Shown here piece by piece: positions 1 to 11,106 of a stretch of DNA of 64,000 bases; position 1 is the first letter of the stretch, and each line of letters begins with the position of its first letter. A model generated the notes under the pieces. It saw only the letters and a list, made by a program, of their open reading frames with translations. It ran no database searches and was not told the DNA's origin. This DNA comes from Amanita rubescens (Eukaryota > Basidiomycota > Agaricomycetes > Agaricales > Amanitaceae). The translations under genes and the position numbers were made by a program. Where the stretch lies: assembly GCA_015039365.1 (NCBI GenBank), contig WION01000046.1, forward strand, positions 186,001 through 250,000, written 5' to 3'.

Positions 1-619
1 ACATTGGTGAGTTTCCATTTAGCAATTCGTACGAGTGTTAACGGTGCTAACGTGGCTCCGCCAGGTTTCTCGAAGAAGCAACGCTCCCCATCTCCGTGTT
101 TGCCCCACTCAATCGCGTTTATTCATTATGTATGCTCTGCCTCTCGTCTCGCAAAGCTTCTTGTCACTCACCATGCTCGACCTCCTCGCTTTTCACTTAT
201 CGATCCAAGCCTCAAGATTTCCGCAGAAACCAAGACCTCTATATGAACGCAACGGCATGTCATTCATCTCCTCCGGGACTTTATACTCCCCCTCGCGCGT
301 CATAAAGAACAAGTACCAGTACTTGAAATGTTATTTCACCTTTGCCACGCCCGCATTCAACATCTATCTTACAGAATTCAACCGCCAGACCTAATAAACA
401 CCTGCAAGGCTCAATGGGAACGGAGGTTATCGTCGCTGTCCTACAGCAATCTTGTTCAGTATTTCTCAAACGGCCGCAGAAAAGTCTTACGATACGTCTT
501 CGTTTTTCACCAAGCTGCTTTGGCATCAGGAACACACCAGTAAGTTGCCGTTCGTAAGCTTGAACGGTGCCTATAAAAAGAAACGCTCACGGATTTGTGG
601 CAAGGCTGGTCAAAAATTT
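1..619. other. Unassigned stretch at the left edge
   Basis: I see no recognisable gene here. The open frames on both strands are short, overlap one another and show no family motif. The last part may hold 3' sequence of the kinase remnant to the right, whose tail exons run down to about position 620 on the minus strand. Confidence 0.4.
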
Positions 620-1895
620 TAGCGAAAGAATTTTCATGAAAGAACCCTTCTCAGCGTACCTGCGAACTTGGGATAACAAATGACAATACACTATGATCCC
701 ACTGATAGCCCGATTGTTGAGCGTGGATCAACGGCCTATCTAAACCATGTTCATTTTGCTGCTGCTTTGAAAGCGAATCGCTATTAGAAAATTCTGAGTC
801 TGCACTGTTGTCGTCTGATTCCTAAAATGATCTGGTTTAGTAGGTATCCTAATTTGAACAAAAGGAATACGCACGTCAATGTAATATGCTCGTTGTCGTT
901 TTCGGGACGTCTGTGCGGCGCATAGTGAGATATTTTCTGAGAGTTTGACGGCGCAAGAGGAAAATAACTTACAGTCGATAGAGAAAGCTAATAGATAAAA
1001 TATTAGCAAAAATATTAGTAAAAATTCAGCTTGCGCACTGTGCTACTGGGTGTTGGTGAGGGCGACAGTGCTTCTTGCAGTATCTCAACGGGCATGCTTG
1101 CTGTAACTTCCTTCATCGTTGGCCGTTTTAAAGGTTCTCTCACCCAACAGCGCTGAATCAGGTCCCATGCCTCATCGCTCAATGTCTGCTCTGGCAGCCG
1201 AGGTGGAAGTACCCCTCGAGAGACGAGGGTCAAGATCTGCATGTCCGATTTTCCGCCAAAAGGTATACTATCATAGTAGATCTAGAAGGCAAGTTAGCAT
1301 TGATGGAGGATCAGCATATTTGTTATGACGCACTTCATAAAAAAGGCATCCAAATGCGTAGACATCCGACATTTGCGTCCTGGGAGGCGGGTCGTCGGAC
1401 GGATCGTCGTCATCCTCGGAGATTCCGAATAACTCTGGTGCCGCAAAGTTCAGGTGTAGCGCTCCAGACCGCGTATTTGTAGCTTCTGTGAGGCGGATTA
1501 ATTCAGAGTCTGCGATTTGAACGTGAAGGTCATCATCCAAGAGAACATTCTCCTGAAGAGAAGAGTCAGTATTGCGAAATATCGTGTCTTTTGAAAAAAT
1601 ACCCCGCGGAGATCGCCATGAACTGCGCCTACCGAATGAATATATTCCATGCCTTGGAAAACTCCCAAAATCTTTAGATCGTGCGAGTGTTCGGTAAAAT
1701 ACAAAGGAAAGAAATAGATAACGACGTACACGTTTCGTTATCTCATCCATCGATGGATTTTCTTGCTTCCGCCATCTGGCTAGAGTCCCGTTCTTCATGT
1801 ACGGAGAGACGAAGAAGAACTGTGAAATTGCGCCATCTTTGTGTTCATATATTCCCCAAAACGGGAGCGGATGTTTGCGATTCACAAACCGGCCA
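620..1895 (-). pseudogene. TKL kinase fragment, C-terminal two thirds, with tail exons
   Basis: This is a kinase unit without its leader, helical region or glycine loop. It begins at 'LPFWGIYEHKDG' (about 1865), then reads '[13 protein letters not shown]', the catalytic loop 'AVHGDLRG', an intron, '[20 protein letters not shown]', 'FAAPELFG', '[12 protein letters not shown]' and the C-lobe 'LSDEAWDLIQRCW...RPTMKEV'. The DFG motif reads DSE: the Asp stays but Phe-Gly is lost. After the kinase, a GTGCGC donor leads to a 15-nt exon (987..973, LSLST). Beyond it are open frames (about 985-620) reading RKRQRAYYID and an acidic Ser/Asp stretch, probably tail exons, though the frames do not join cleanly. 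The missing N-lobe and altered DFG make it a pseudogene or catalytically dead product. Confidence 0.75.
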
Positions 1896-2715
1896 TAATG
1901 GATCTAGGCAATTCAGAAAGAGCGCCCGAGTGTACTTAGTATGACCCACCTCATATCCAAATGCAAAGACGTCCGACTGTTGTGTTCGATCTGCGATATC
2001 ATCTGATTGGCATAACTCTGGCGCAGCAATGCTGCGAAAGAATTTGCCGTTTCCCGTATTTGTAGCTCCCGAGACTCGGGTTAGCCCAAAGTCGGCGATT
2101 TTAGCGTGGGGATCGTCGTCCAGGAGGACGTTGGCCTAAAAAGAAAAGTGTCAGCATTTCAATATCACGTGTTCCTGCCAGTGGTAGAACAGTACCCCGT
2201 GGAGGTCGCGACTCGCCATGGACTACACCTTCTGAATGAATGTATTCCATGCCTCGAGCAACTTCCAGCATCTTTACAGGAGTGAGTGTCAACAAAGAGT
2301 GGAGTGAAAAACCATACACGCATTTGTATCTCGATTACCGGTGGCTCTCCTTGCTTCCGCCATTCACCTAGAGTACCATTCTTCATGTATGGCGAGACCA
2401 GGAACAGCCGTGATGCTGTTCCCTTCCGGGCTCATGGATTCCGAGAAATGGTAAAACGAATTTGTGCTTGAGGGATCGCCACATCAATGGCTCTCGATAA
2501 TAGTGCTACGGGAAAACCAAAGTCAAATTGAATGACGACAACCAACGTGATGAACCTACAAGTTCACTAGCAGACTTCCTATCAGGCTTGAACAATACTT
2601 TCAGCGCAACAGCTACACCACGATATTCGCCTGTGGAAACGCTCCCAAAGCCGCAGTTGGCGATCTCATTCCAGGTGGATGGCACGATCACCTCAGTGGC
2701 AAAGGGAAAGAAATA
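1886..2715 (-). pseudogene. TKL kinase fragment, N-lobe to activation segment
   Basis: A second, decayed kinase unit, starting about 2715 with 'NEIANCGFGSVSTGEYRG' and 'VALKVLFK' (glycine loop and beta-3 Lys). It continues with '[19 protein letters not shown]', '[11 protein letters not shown]', '[16 protein letters not shown]', an intact 'KIADFGLTR', 'AAPEL' and 'DVFAFG-YE' (Cys-Leu-Tyr deleted). The frame breaks twice: between the GIHE stretch and the SPYM stretch (about 2400-2430), and in the catalytic loop, where about 7 bases (CGAGTCG-like, 2207-2214) split HGD from LxG. The leader and helical regions are absent. The C-lobe is lost: the next exon starts IHY and then switches into the 'LPFWGIYEH' segment of the neighbouring fragment at about 1885-1895. 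Confidence 0.75.
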
Positions 2716-2744
2716 AAGACTGCTAACATGCAGGTCGACTCTTA

Positions 2745-2837
2745 AAAGATAAATACGTTTACATGTACCTTACTACTACTATATTTCATCCAGAAAGATA
2801 AATACATTTACATGTACCTTACTGTTATATTTCATCC
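2745..2837. repeat. Two-copy tandem repeat, about 46 bp
   Basis: Two adjacent AT-rich units (2745-2791 and 2793-2837) share 'agataaatac', 'tttacatgtaccttact' and 'atatttcatcc' and differ by a few substitutions and a short ACT-run difference. They lie just upstream of the truncated end of the second kinase fragment. No function is visible. Confidence 0.85.
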
Positions 2838-2905
2838 CGACAGAGAAAGTGTGGTTGCGGGTATTGCCGCGCATGCGGGCGTAAGTCCTTAATAGCCGTT
2901 GTCGT

Positions 2906-3148
2906 TTGATAGTTCAACGCGGAGCGATGCAGAAAATCGAGAAGTCAGCTGAAGGCTTACGCGCCTATGCCGAGGACCAAGCCCAGCTGCAACGTAATCT
3001 CGCACACGAATTTCAATTTGAGGCGAAATGGGAGATCTTGCATCGAGATGGGATTACAGTAGAAGAATTAGATGGGCTGGCCATGGTTGTGCAGAAAGGG
3101 GGACAGGCACTGAGGAGGAAGGGTATGAGGAGAATGATCTTAACGTAA
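2906..3148 (+). CDS. Possible unrecognised coding exon, charged helical peptide
   Basis: An open frame of about 80 residues whose composition looks coding: rich in Glu, Gln, Lys, Arg and Ala, as in 'AEGLRAYAEDQAQLQRNL' and 'EELDGLAMVVQKGGQALRRK', which could form amphipathic helix. I recognise no family and found no convincing flanking exon. It may be one exon of a larger gene, a relic, or chance. The rest of 2722-3416 shows nothing else. Confidence 0.25.
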   Translation: MIVQRGAMQKIEKSAEGLRAYAEDQAQLQRNLAHEFQFEAKWEILHRDGITVEELDGLAMVVQKGGQALRRKGMRRMILT

Positions 3149-3416
3149 TGTACTGTTGGGCAGTCTCACTTTATATCATAGAAGTACAACCTAAGGCGCT
3201 CATACAGACACGAAAAATCTCAACAGTATTTCTATCTTTATGTTCCTTCAAACACTATAAATGAATTTGCCCTCGCCAAAAGTAAATTTAAGGCTATCTG
3301 CAATCGCCTTGCCTGTGACAACGTATATTAGTTATTGAGCGATTCAATTTAAACAGAGCCTAAAGATCTTCTTACCAGCATACTGTTGGCAACGCAACAG
3401 CCAATGGCGAATATAT

Positions 3417-3942
3417 TCAGATCAGTAATGGTATGGTAAGGGTTAGACTCACCACAGCGGCCTTTTTGTCACTGGCGTTGTAGAAGAAAATGACGAGGAA
3501 CTTCACAAGCGGCACGTAGGGAATCTTGAGCCCGTCCAATGCAAAGAACTTGGTCTCCTCGGGCTTGCGGACCGTTACTAGGACACCGGGCTTGGAGGTT
3601 CCCAACCACTGATCTACAAATCCGAATCAGGTGTCGTTAGATGACCGGCCTTAAACTCGACGCAAAGTAGTACTCGCACGTACCGGTAGTGACTCCGTCG
3701 TAAGTAGGATCACTCTTCGTGATGGTGAGTTTTTTCACCTCGGAGAACGTGGCATTAGCGAGCAATTGGATGGTGCCTTCGGGCCCCGGCTCAACCGTGT
3801 CGTCACTGTTATCGAAGAGGTGTTGGGCGATGACCTCATTGGTGATCTCCTTGGGGTCGCGACCTTCAAGGTCGGCAAGCAGAGCCTTGACCTGAGCCTC
3901 GAAATCCTTTGCAGACGTGGGGATGGATCTGATGGTGGACAT
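3417..3942 (-). CDS. Small unrecognised protein, two exons
   Basis: Exon 1 runs 3942..3684 from MSTIRSIPTSAKDFEAQ, and a GTACGT donor at 3683 pairs with a TAG acceptor at 3614. Exon 2 (3613..3417) continues in frame as DQWLGTSKPGVLVTV and ends at TGA, giving 151 residues. The first part is acidic and helical (FEAQVKALLADLEGRDPKEI). The second is beta-like with a hydrophobic run 'VPLVKFLVIFFYNASD'. No signal peptide is obvious. A GTGAGT sequence just after KKAAV (3452) suggests a further 3' exon, so the C-terminus is uncertain. I recognise no domain. It is isolated between the kinase relics and a long empty stretch. Confidence 0.6.
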
Positions 3943-6900
3943 GGCTGATAGTAGTAGCTAGTTGCGAATGCGATGAAAGCGGCAATGTGCTGGGGTCAAA
4001 TGTGCTCGAGGCATTCCCCTTTTAAATGTTTTGAACAGCATGTATGCGCGTGTTGCCCTTGAAGCTAAACTCCTAGCATGGCGGCCACGGTCATCCCCAA
4101 GTAGTAGCGAACAGATCGAATAACAAAGTTCATCCTGCGAACGGAAATTGTTGAAACAAATAATGCCGAAACCTGTTACCTCCATCTGCAGCTGTCAGCG
4201 CCTGCTCTGCGGAACTAGAAGGGTGGTTAACCATTCTACCTGAAGAAAATGGAAGTCAATAGCCTGGGATTTACCCGGTTCAACACCCGGACCGTTGAGA
4301 CCTCTGAAGAGAAAGGCTCCGTTCGTATGGTTTGGAAGCTTGAAGAAGCAGCCTGGCCTTGAATATGGTCTCATGATTCTGATCGATCGCAGAAGCTGTC
4401 TCTTTGTGGGTGCAAGTGTCAAGTGTGGGCAGAAAAGCGAGCGAAGAGGGTTAAAGCTAATACCAATAGTCATGCATTCATGAATGATCTACCACAATCG
4501 TCAGTGCTTGATTCGGAGCGCTTGAGCTTTGAGCCTCACCCTGTGGCGTTTGTTACATACTAGCGCTGGTTCCAACTTTCCATGATTTATATCAGTTCAT
4601 CTCATTCACCCTGTCAGAACCCAAGAAAAATCCGAACGATTCGGGAGTTGGGGCTGCGTAATCATCAGCTGACCTACTGCATTTGAACGTGGATCAAGGC
4701 CGCGGTGAAGCAACGACACGGAACCCACTGCAGTGGGTCAGTGCGCACCTCATCCCAAACGGAGAGCCCATCCGAAAAAACCAGCGAAGAATAGGCCAGA
4801 TGCCGGGACGATCGGAAATCGCCTCGGAAATATCCGAAGTCACGCCGCACTGTCACCGTCACTGCTGGTTCTCGCGCCGCTCCTGCCAAGCTCTCCGCCG
4901 ATACATGGCTGAGCTGACTCGGAGGATGTGATCAACAACAGGAAGCCCAGGCTCTGGAATTCGCGACACCATTTCCTCCAGCCTTGCACTTGAGGCCAAC
5001 CCATCTGGCGATCCGGTCATTATCGATGGTACGTAGCACTATTTTCGTAATGTACTACACTTGAGAAAATGACATAAGGAACTTGAACTACTAATTTGTG
5101 TTTAACAGTTCTTTTTTAGATTTCTTATCTCGGTGCCACTATTCAAAACCAGCTCTAACGACACTAGGCCAGTACGAAAGACGAGCGCGTTTTGACCGGG
5201 CGAATGGGATGAACCGACTTAGAAGTTCATGGGAACAATAACGCCACAGAGCGCTTAAGCACTGGCCAATGACGGTGAATCATTCGTGACTATTATTAGC
5301 TTTACCTCTTTTCTGCCCACACTTGGCGCCAGCACCTACAAATGGATAGCTCCTGCGATCGATTTGAATCATGAGACCATCGTACCCCCTATTTCTTCAG
5401 GCTTCCAAACCATACAAACGGCGTCGTTCCCTCACAGGTCTCCGAGTCTCAGCGAACGGTCGGGCTGTTAAACTAGGTACAGCTAGGATTGACTAGTATG
5501 CCAAATCGATTTTCTTCAAGTAAAATTGGTCCGCGGACCAACGCTTTCCGGCCCTGTCGGATATTAACGATCGTCCAAGACCTGGATAGGCGATGCTGCA
5601 CCCCACTGTAATAGTCAAGATCTAGAATACTGACTTCGGTATCCTCATCATAATAGGACGAACGTGCGACCTAAAGGTAACGAATGAAGGGTGCAGGCAC
5701 GTAATGCACCCCAGATCCGTGATGCTCATACTTACTATAGCATGCTACGAGCTCCAGTCCTTTCGTTTTAGAATCCCGCTGCTCCATTGTCTACCGCACA
5801 TCACGAGCTTCGTGCGGATAAGCGTGGGTTTCGCGGCAAATGGAAAGAACTCATCGTGGGGTTTCACAGAACAGACGAGCTGCGGCAATCGTGGACAATC
5901 AAGTGTGTGTCAGATATAGATGTTCATAAGGATTGGCCAAGTTTCCCGACTCCCAAATAAATGTTAAACCATCATTTGGGAAGTAGGTGGAGTGAACAAC
6001 ACGAGCTAATTCTCTCAAGATTCGAGTGGAGCGTTTTTTGACCCAAATCGTGGACGTATGGTGTAAAAACTTGAAACAAGCGCAATGATCGTCATCGAGG
6101 TGAAATAAGCCTAGTCCCAATTTAATCCGCCTAGATTGGTAAAGCCAGAAGTCAGCAGACGCGTTTTACGGAGTCCGGACTTGTTGATCAATAGTCTCGT
6201 TCCCAGCCGTTCCACGTCGAGCGGACTCCTAACCGGAGTCTTAACTGTTTATTGCTTATGGAATACAAATCGTCGTACGAGCAAAGAATAGTGATGTAGC
6301 GGGATAATGATTCAGAATGAGTGATAGCGATTGATGAGAATGTAAAGCGCACGGGAAACCAGAGCCGTTCTTGAAAGCTGAGAGCAACTCCTGCAACGCA
6401 TGTGAAAACAAGGGATGGCGAACGGTTGTTGCAAGCGGTGACAGCGATGGGAATTACGGGAGGCATAGGAATGGTGAAAACGACGCATATAATGAGATTG
6501 ATATACTTACCTGCAATCCCGAATGTTGCTGCTTGCATGTGAATGTTCTGAGGGTTGGGAATGCATCTTCGACAATTCAGCAGGTGACAATGCAGTGAAG
6601 TGGAAGCCCGCACTCATCGAAGCGGGGCTGATAGCGAAATTATGTTTCGCTAGTACCAAGTGCGCGAAGTTATCACTATATGCGCATTGTTAAATGCAGT
6701 GAAGCCTGTACTCACATAAGAAGTGTTGGAATGGCTTGGGGGTGGGCGCCGTAATCACATAAGCGCATAAGCGCAGATAGCGAGACAACTGAGAGTGAGA
6801 CGGGTGACTTGAGGCATGTTGCAAGTATCACGCCATTACGCACCATGTTATCACGTCCTTTTAGTTAGTTTTACTTGTTTTGAAGTTGAGGAGGTCGGCG

Positions 6901-8749
6901 CTCGTCGTGCTGTAACCGGGTCAGCGGGATGAGAGGAGAGTTGTAGTACGAAGGGGATGAGAGGAGAAGGAAAGATGAGCATGGAGCCTCTGTTGCGCGA
7001 CTCGTGATGTCATCATTCTATTTATTTGACTGTGTTTACACATCCACCGAACATTTAGTCCAGCATACTATCAGTCGTTTCGTACATTTCCTCGAAGACA
7101 AGTCGCTGATCTACATCACGTTAACCTAACACAAATCACGGCCACCCTTTGTCACCTCTACACACCTTCCTCAAATCGATTCTAACTTGCGCAGGCATTG
7201 GCAACACAATTCCGAGTGAACCTGGTTGCAACCGTCTACGCCGTCGGACGAGGGGCAGACCCCCAAAACGGCATTGTTGCTCACAGAAGCAGTAACAACG
7301 TGTATCACTGCTGGGCTCCACCCATCTGCAGAGATTGTCCGACGCGATGCCATCCAATGCCCACGTCAAAAATTTGCTTGATCGCAGCACAGATGCACTT
7401 CACCTGCCAATACTATGTCAAAGTGAAATCATCGGGGTCATGATCCTCGGAATCGGCATCGTCACCCTTCATGAACGATGGCTTGCAAGAGAGGGGACCC
7501 AACATTGCAAAATTGATACATTTATCAACTGATAGGCTGTTAACGGACCCTTTGAGTTGTCATGCTTAGGACACACCATAGATTTCAACTGGTCCATCCA
7601 AACTAAGAATGCTATACTTTGCCGTCGTGGTAATACCAGTACCAAACCTTTAAGCGGAACTGAACAGATAATTCATGTATAATCAGTCAGCAACTTGCCT
7701 CATATTGACCCAAAAAAGCGCATATAGCACTTGTAGCGAAAGGGTAAACAGTGTCAGTGACCCTGGGCGTCCTCCACAAGAGCGTGAGCAGCATTGAATT
7801 GTAAGGGGATGGGTGGAGTGGAGGACTGTGCTGGTTGTTGGAGGCATAGCGCCTGTGCTGAACAAGAGGAGTGAGTGGGGACGCTCGTCGTCATCGGGCT
7901 GAGGAGAATGCCCGTCTTTTGGGGACTACGTATGGGCAGAGGGCATCGGTGAGGCCAAGGTGGAGGAACGGTGGTGGTGAAGGCCGCCGTGTTTGATGGT
8001 GGGAGCGTGAGTGGAAAGCGGTGGGAGAAAGCGCTTGGCACCAGTAGCTAGAGCTGACCTCGCGAGAGCTGGAGCGACTGAAGCGTTGTTTGGCCGAGCG
8101 TTAAGCGGCCGGAGCGGAATGCACCGAAAACCTGATGCGGTGACGTCCACGGTTAGTGCCGTGTTGCTAGCACCGCCTCGCGCTCATCGTTTCTCCATCA
8201 TCACGGGCTATAAGTGTGGGGCGAATGTTGCTACTAGTAGTAGGCTCACGTTGAATTCATCGTTCGAGCGATGTCAGTAACCCTGAGCGAGTTTTTCGCC
8301 GCCCTCTGGCTGTATCAACTATATGCTTGCTCGCTCACTCCCCAGTAACAGATTTTTTCGTTTCCTCACTACCACGCACGTCTCCCACTATTACCACGTT
8401 CAGTGCTACGAGCAAGTTGTGGTGTCATCGTATGGGCTAATTCTATAATGATTGATTGCCAAGCTTCGAGTACTGGGCGGACCCGTTCTTTTGTATCTAT
8501 GTGGAAGAGAAAACCATTTTGTTTTTTTTCATTGACCAATATACGAGTCTCCAGATAACCTTTGTGTCGAATGGAGTTTGACACTTGAAGAACTCATTGA
8601 GACTGCACAGTGTTTGTCACGATCTCTCTAACCCTTGTATTATGACGCGAATCTTTTACATGTTTTACATTACAGAATGGGGGTAGACGCCAGCGTCTGC
8701 AGCCAACTGATACCAAAGCGGTGGAACTCGCTGGCGGTGGATGTCAGCC
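3943..8749. other. Long stretch without an assignable gene
   Basis: About 4.8 kb with only short, mutually overlapping open frames on both strands. I found no kinase, Hsp70, zinc-module, transposase or reverse-transcriptase motif. A few minus-strand peptides near 6200-6830 begin like signal sequences (MPQVTRLTLSCLAICAYA at about 6815) next to GT/AG-like sites, but no frame can be followed through. There is no tRNA or rRNA I can support. Confidence 0.5.
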
Positions 8750-9518
8750 TTACTTTTCGTTTTGAGGCAACGGTTCAGTCGTATTGCCTTGACAAGCCGT
8801 GCGATGCTGTATCCACTTCTGGACAGCTTGCAGATGATCGTCCGGGTTGACATTCAGCCATTTATTGCATATATTGCAAAGAACACGTGTCACATCAAAT
8901 TTTCGAATATCTGGATCTTTGGAGAATACCGCGTTGAGTTCGTCCAGTACAGAGCTGTTTTTGCTATTGATGATGCGATTAAGACGGATCAGACATGCTG
9001 GCAGTGACTATACGTACACTTTCTTTGCAAGGCAGTTCTTTCGATGTAAATCCCAGGGAACAGAACAATATGTAGAGTTAGGTCGTAATCGAATCCACTT
9101 ATCGCAGGAGGCGCAGAGAACGCGATAAGGCTCATATTTAGCGACATATGGATCAGATTTGAAATACTTGATTCGCTCTTCTTCTGTGCGCTTTACCCTA
9201 CGCCGACGTTTGACAAGGGGTTGAGAAACTATCTCCGGAGTGCTTTCTCGAGTTTGTACCACAACCTCGTTTGATGATTGTTGCGGCACAGAACTAAAAT
9301 AGAAGTAGTTACATTTCTAATGCGCCTCTAAGACGAAAAGCCACATACCATGCCTCTCGGTGAGCTTCCCAATGCTTGGCTGTAAATTCACCAGTATCTT
9401 CATCTACAAAGTTCACGGACGTGCCGCACTGCTGACAGGTAAGCTGCCCCTTTTCATATTCACTCTGAGCCAGGTCCCTGACAGCGCCCTTCGGTAGCCC
9501 GGCGATTCGTTTTAGCAT
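8750..9518 (-). CDS. Protein with three C-x2-C...W-x2-H-x3-C zinc-type modules
   Basis: Three exons (9518..9349, 9293..9018, 8963..8750) join in frame to 219 residues from MLKRIAGLPKGAV. Module 1 has CQQC...KHWEAHREAC, module 2 CASCDKW...PWDLHRKNC, module 3 CNICNKW...KWIQHRTAC. Each has two Cys four apart, an aromatic, then W-x2-H-x3-C, as expected for a zinc-binding fold. The last Cys of module 1 is created by splicing (TG at 9350-9349 plus T at 9293), which supports that junction. A basic stretch (VKRRRRVKRTEEERIKYF) between modules 1 and 2 could be a nuclear signal or nucleic-acid contact. It starts about 100 bp after the upstream kinase on the same strand and may be its C-terminal part. 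The family is unnamed to me; a zinc-binding role is inferred from spacing. Confidence 0.75.
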
Positions 9519-9555
9519 CTCAAGTCTAATGATGACAGTAAACCGAAACACTCAC

Positions 9556-11106
9556 GGCTGGTGTAGCGGGCTGACAAAGGATCAGTAAAAATGATTCTTC
9601 AAGAAGTTGATACACGCACCATGGTAGTAAATGATAAGGTGGGAGATACTTCTCGCCGCATGTGGTAGTTGAGTAGACTTTGAGACGAAGATTCAGATAT
9701 ATCCAGCATCCTCTCCGTGACGTCCTTCATTCTTGGTCGCTGTGACGGTTCCCGTAGCCAACAACGCTGAATCATCTCCCATGCCACATCACTCAAAAAT
9801 GGCTCTTCTATTCGAGGCGGACGTGTACCTCGATTGACGAGGGCCATAATTTGCATCTCTTTTCTACCGGAAAAGGGTATGCTATCAAAATGAATCTAAG
9901 CGATTCATTAGGGGCGCTTCACCAGAATGTTCATCAAGACATACTTCGTAATAAAGACATCCAAATGCGTAGACATCCGACATTTGCGTTCTCGTCGGAT
10001 CTTCAGCCAAGAGGTCATCGGGATCCTCGAGACATCCGAATAACTCTGGAGCTGAAAAGTTTGCATGTTTCGCTCCACTTTGTGTATTTGTAGCTTCCGA
10101 GAGCCGGGTTAACCCAAAATCTGCAATCTGAACGTGGAGGTCGTCGTCCAAGAGGACGTTTTCCTGGAGAGAATGATTAGTAGCGTGTCAAAATAGCGTT
10201 TCTCAGGTAGAATACCCCGCGAATATCGCCATGAACAGCGCCTTCTGAGTGAATGTATTCGATACCCTTTGCCACTTCCAGTATCTGCCGAGAGGGATGA
10301 ATGCTAGGGTCAAAGGAGCTGAGGCGAAAAAGAGAAGACGTACACGTTCTTCTATCTCGGCCGTTGACGGATTGCTTCTTCTGCGCCATTGGGCAAGGGT
10401 ACCATTCTTCATATAAGGGGAGACAAGGAAAAACTGCGGTGCAATTTCATCCTCAATTTCAAGTATCCCTATGAATTGTAGCACAAACTCGTGCTCAAGA
10501 GATCGCCACATCAAAGCCTCTCGACAGAATTCCTGTTAAAACTAAAGTCAGCAATGACGATACTATAGAGTGATTATGGGGATACGCACAACTTGATTGT
10601 CTGATTTGTACAGGACCTTTAGCGCGACAATTTTCCCTCTCCATTCACCCTTAAAAACGCGCCCAAAGCCCCCACTACCGATGTAATTGCGCTCCGCTGG
10701 CATAACAATGCCAGTCACGACCAAAGATGGTGGTATAACCGGGACCTTTGATATGACTTTGAGCATAAAGCGTCGTGCTCGGCGGTTCATGTCCACTGCA
10801 TGGGCGCGTCCTGTTGACAAGCGATTCCAACGAAGCAAGTGGAGTATAAAGTCCGATACATTTTTGGCATCGGTTGCCTCGGTTAGCAGTCCCGCAACGC
10901 TGACAAAGTCTTTTCTTAACAAGAGTTTCGACATGAGTTGAATGGTTGTGTCATTTACGACAGACTCGATAGATGAACCTGGCTATATAAGTATGGACCT
11001 TAAGTATCGTGTATTGTAAGTAACGCTTTGAGATGTTGCAAACCTGTTTTTCATTGAGAATAGAGAGTAGAGATGAAAGGGAACGGTTGGTGGGATTATG
11101 CTTCAT
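9556..11106 (-). CDS. TKL-type kinase, single unit, possibly spliced to the zinc-module exons
   Basis: The leader exon starts at ATG 11106 (MKHNPTNRSLSSLLSILNEKQ). After an intron come the helical region (SSIESVVNDTTIQLM...NRRARRFMLKV), glycine loop GSGGFGRVFKG, beta-3 VALKVLYK, 'FVLQFIGILE', '[12 protein letters not shown]', '[17 protein letters not shown]', then '[20 protein letters not shown]', 'FSAPELFG', '[12 protein letters not shown]' and the C-lobe 'LSDVAWEMIQRCW...RPRMKDV'. The nucleotide and catalytic motifs are complete apart from the family's HGD version of HRD, so activity is plausible. The last kinase exon either reads to a stop at 9599 or uses a GTGCGT donor (9619) into a 15-nt exon (9570..9556, PATPA), from which the zinc-module frame can be reached. 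Substrate is unknown; no signal peptide or membrane segment is seen. Confidence 0.8.

Noticed and set aside
4240..4300. Second tRNA-like motif around CCCGGTTCAACACCCGG
   Set aside because: The two CCCGG runs are direct repeats, not complementary arms, so no stem forms.
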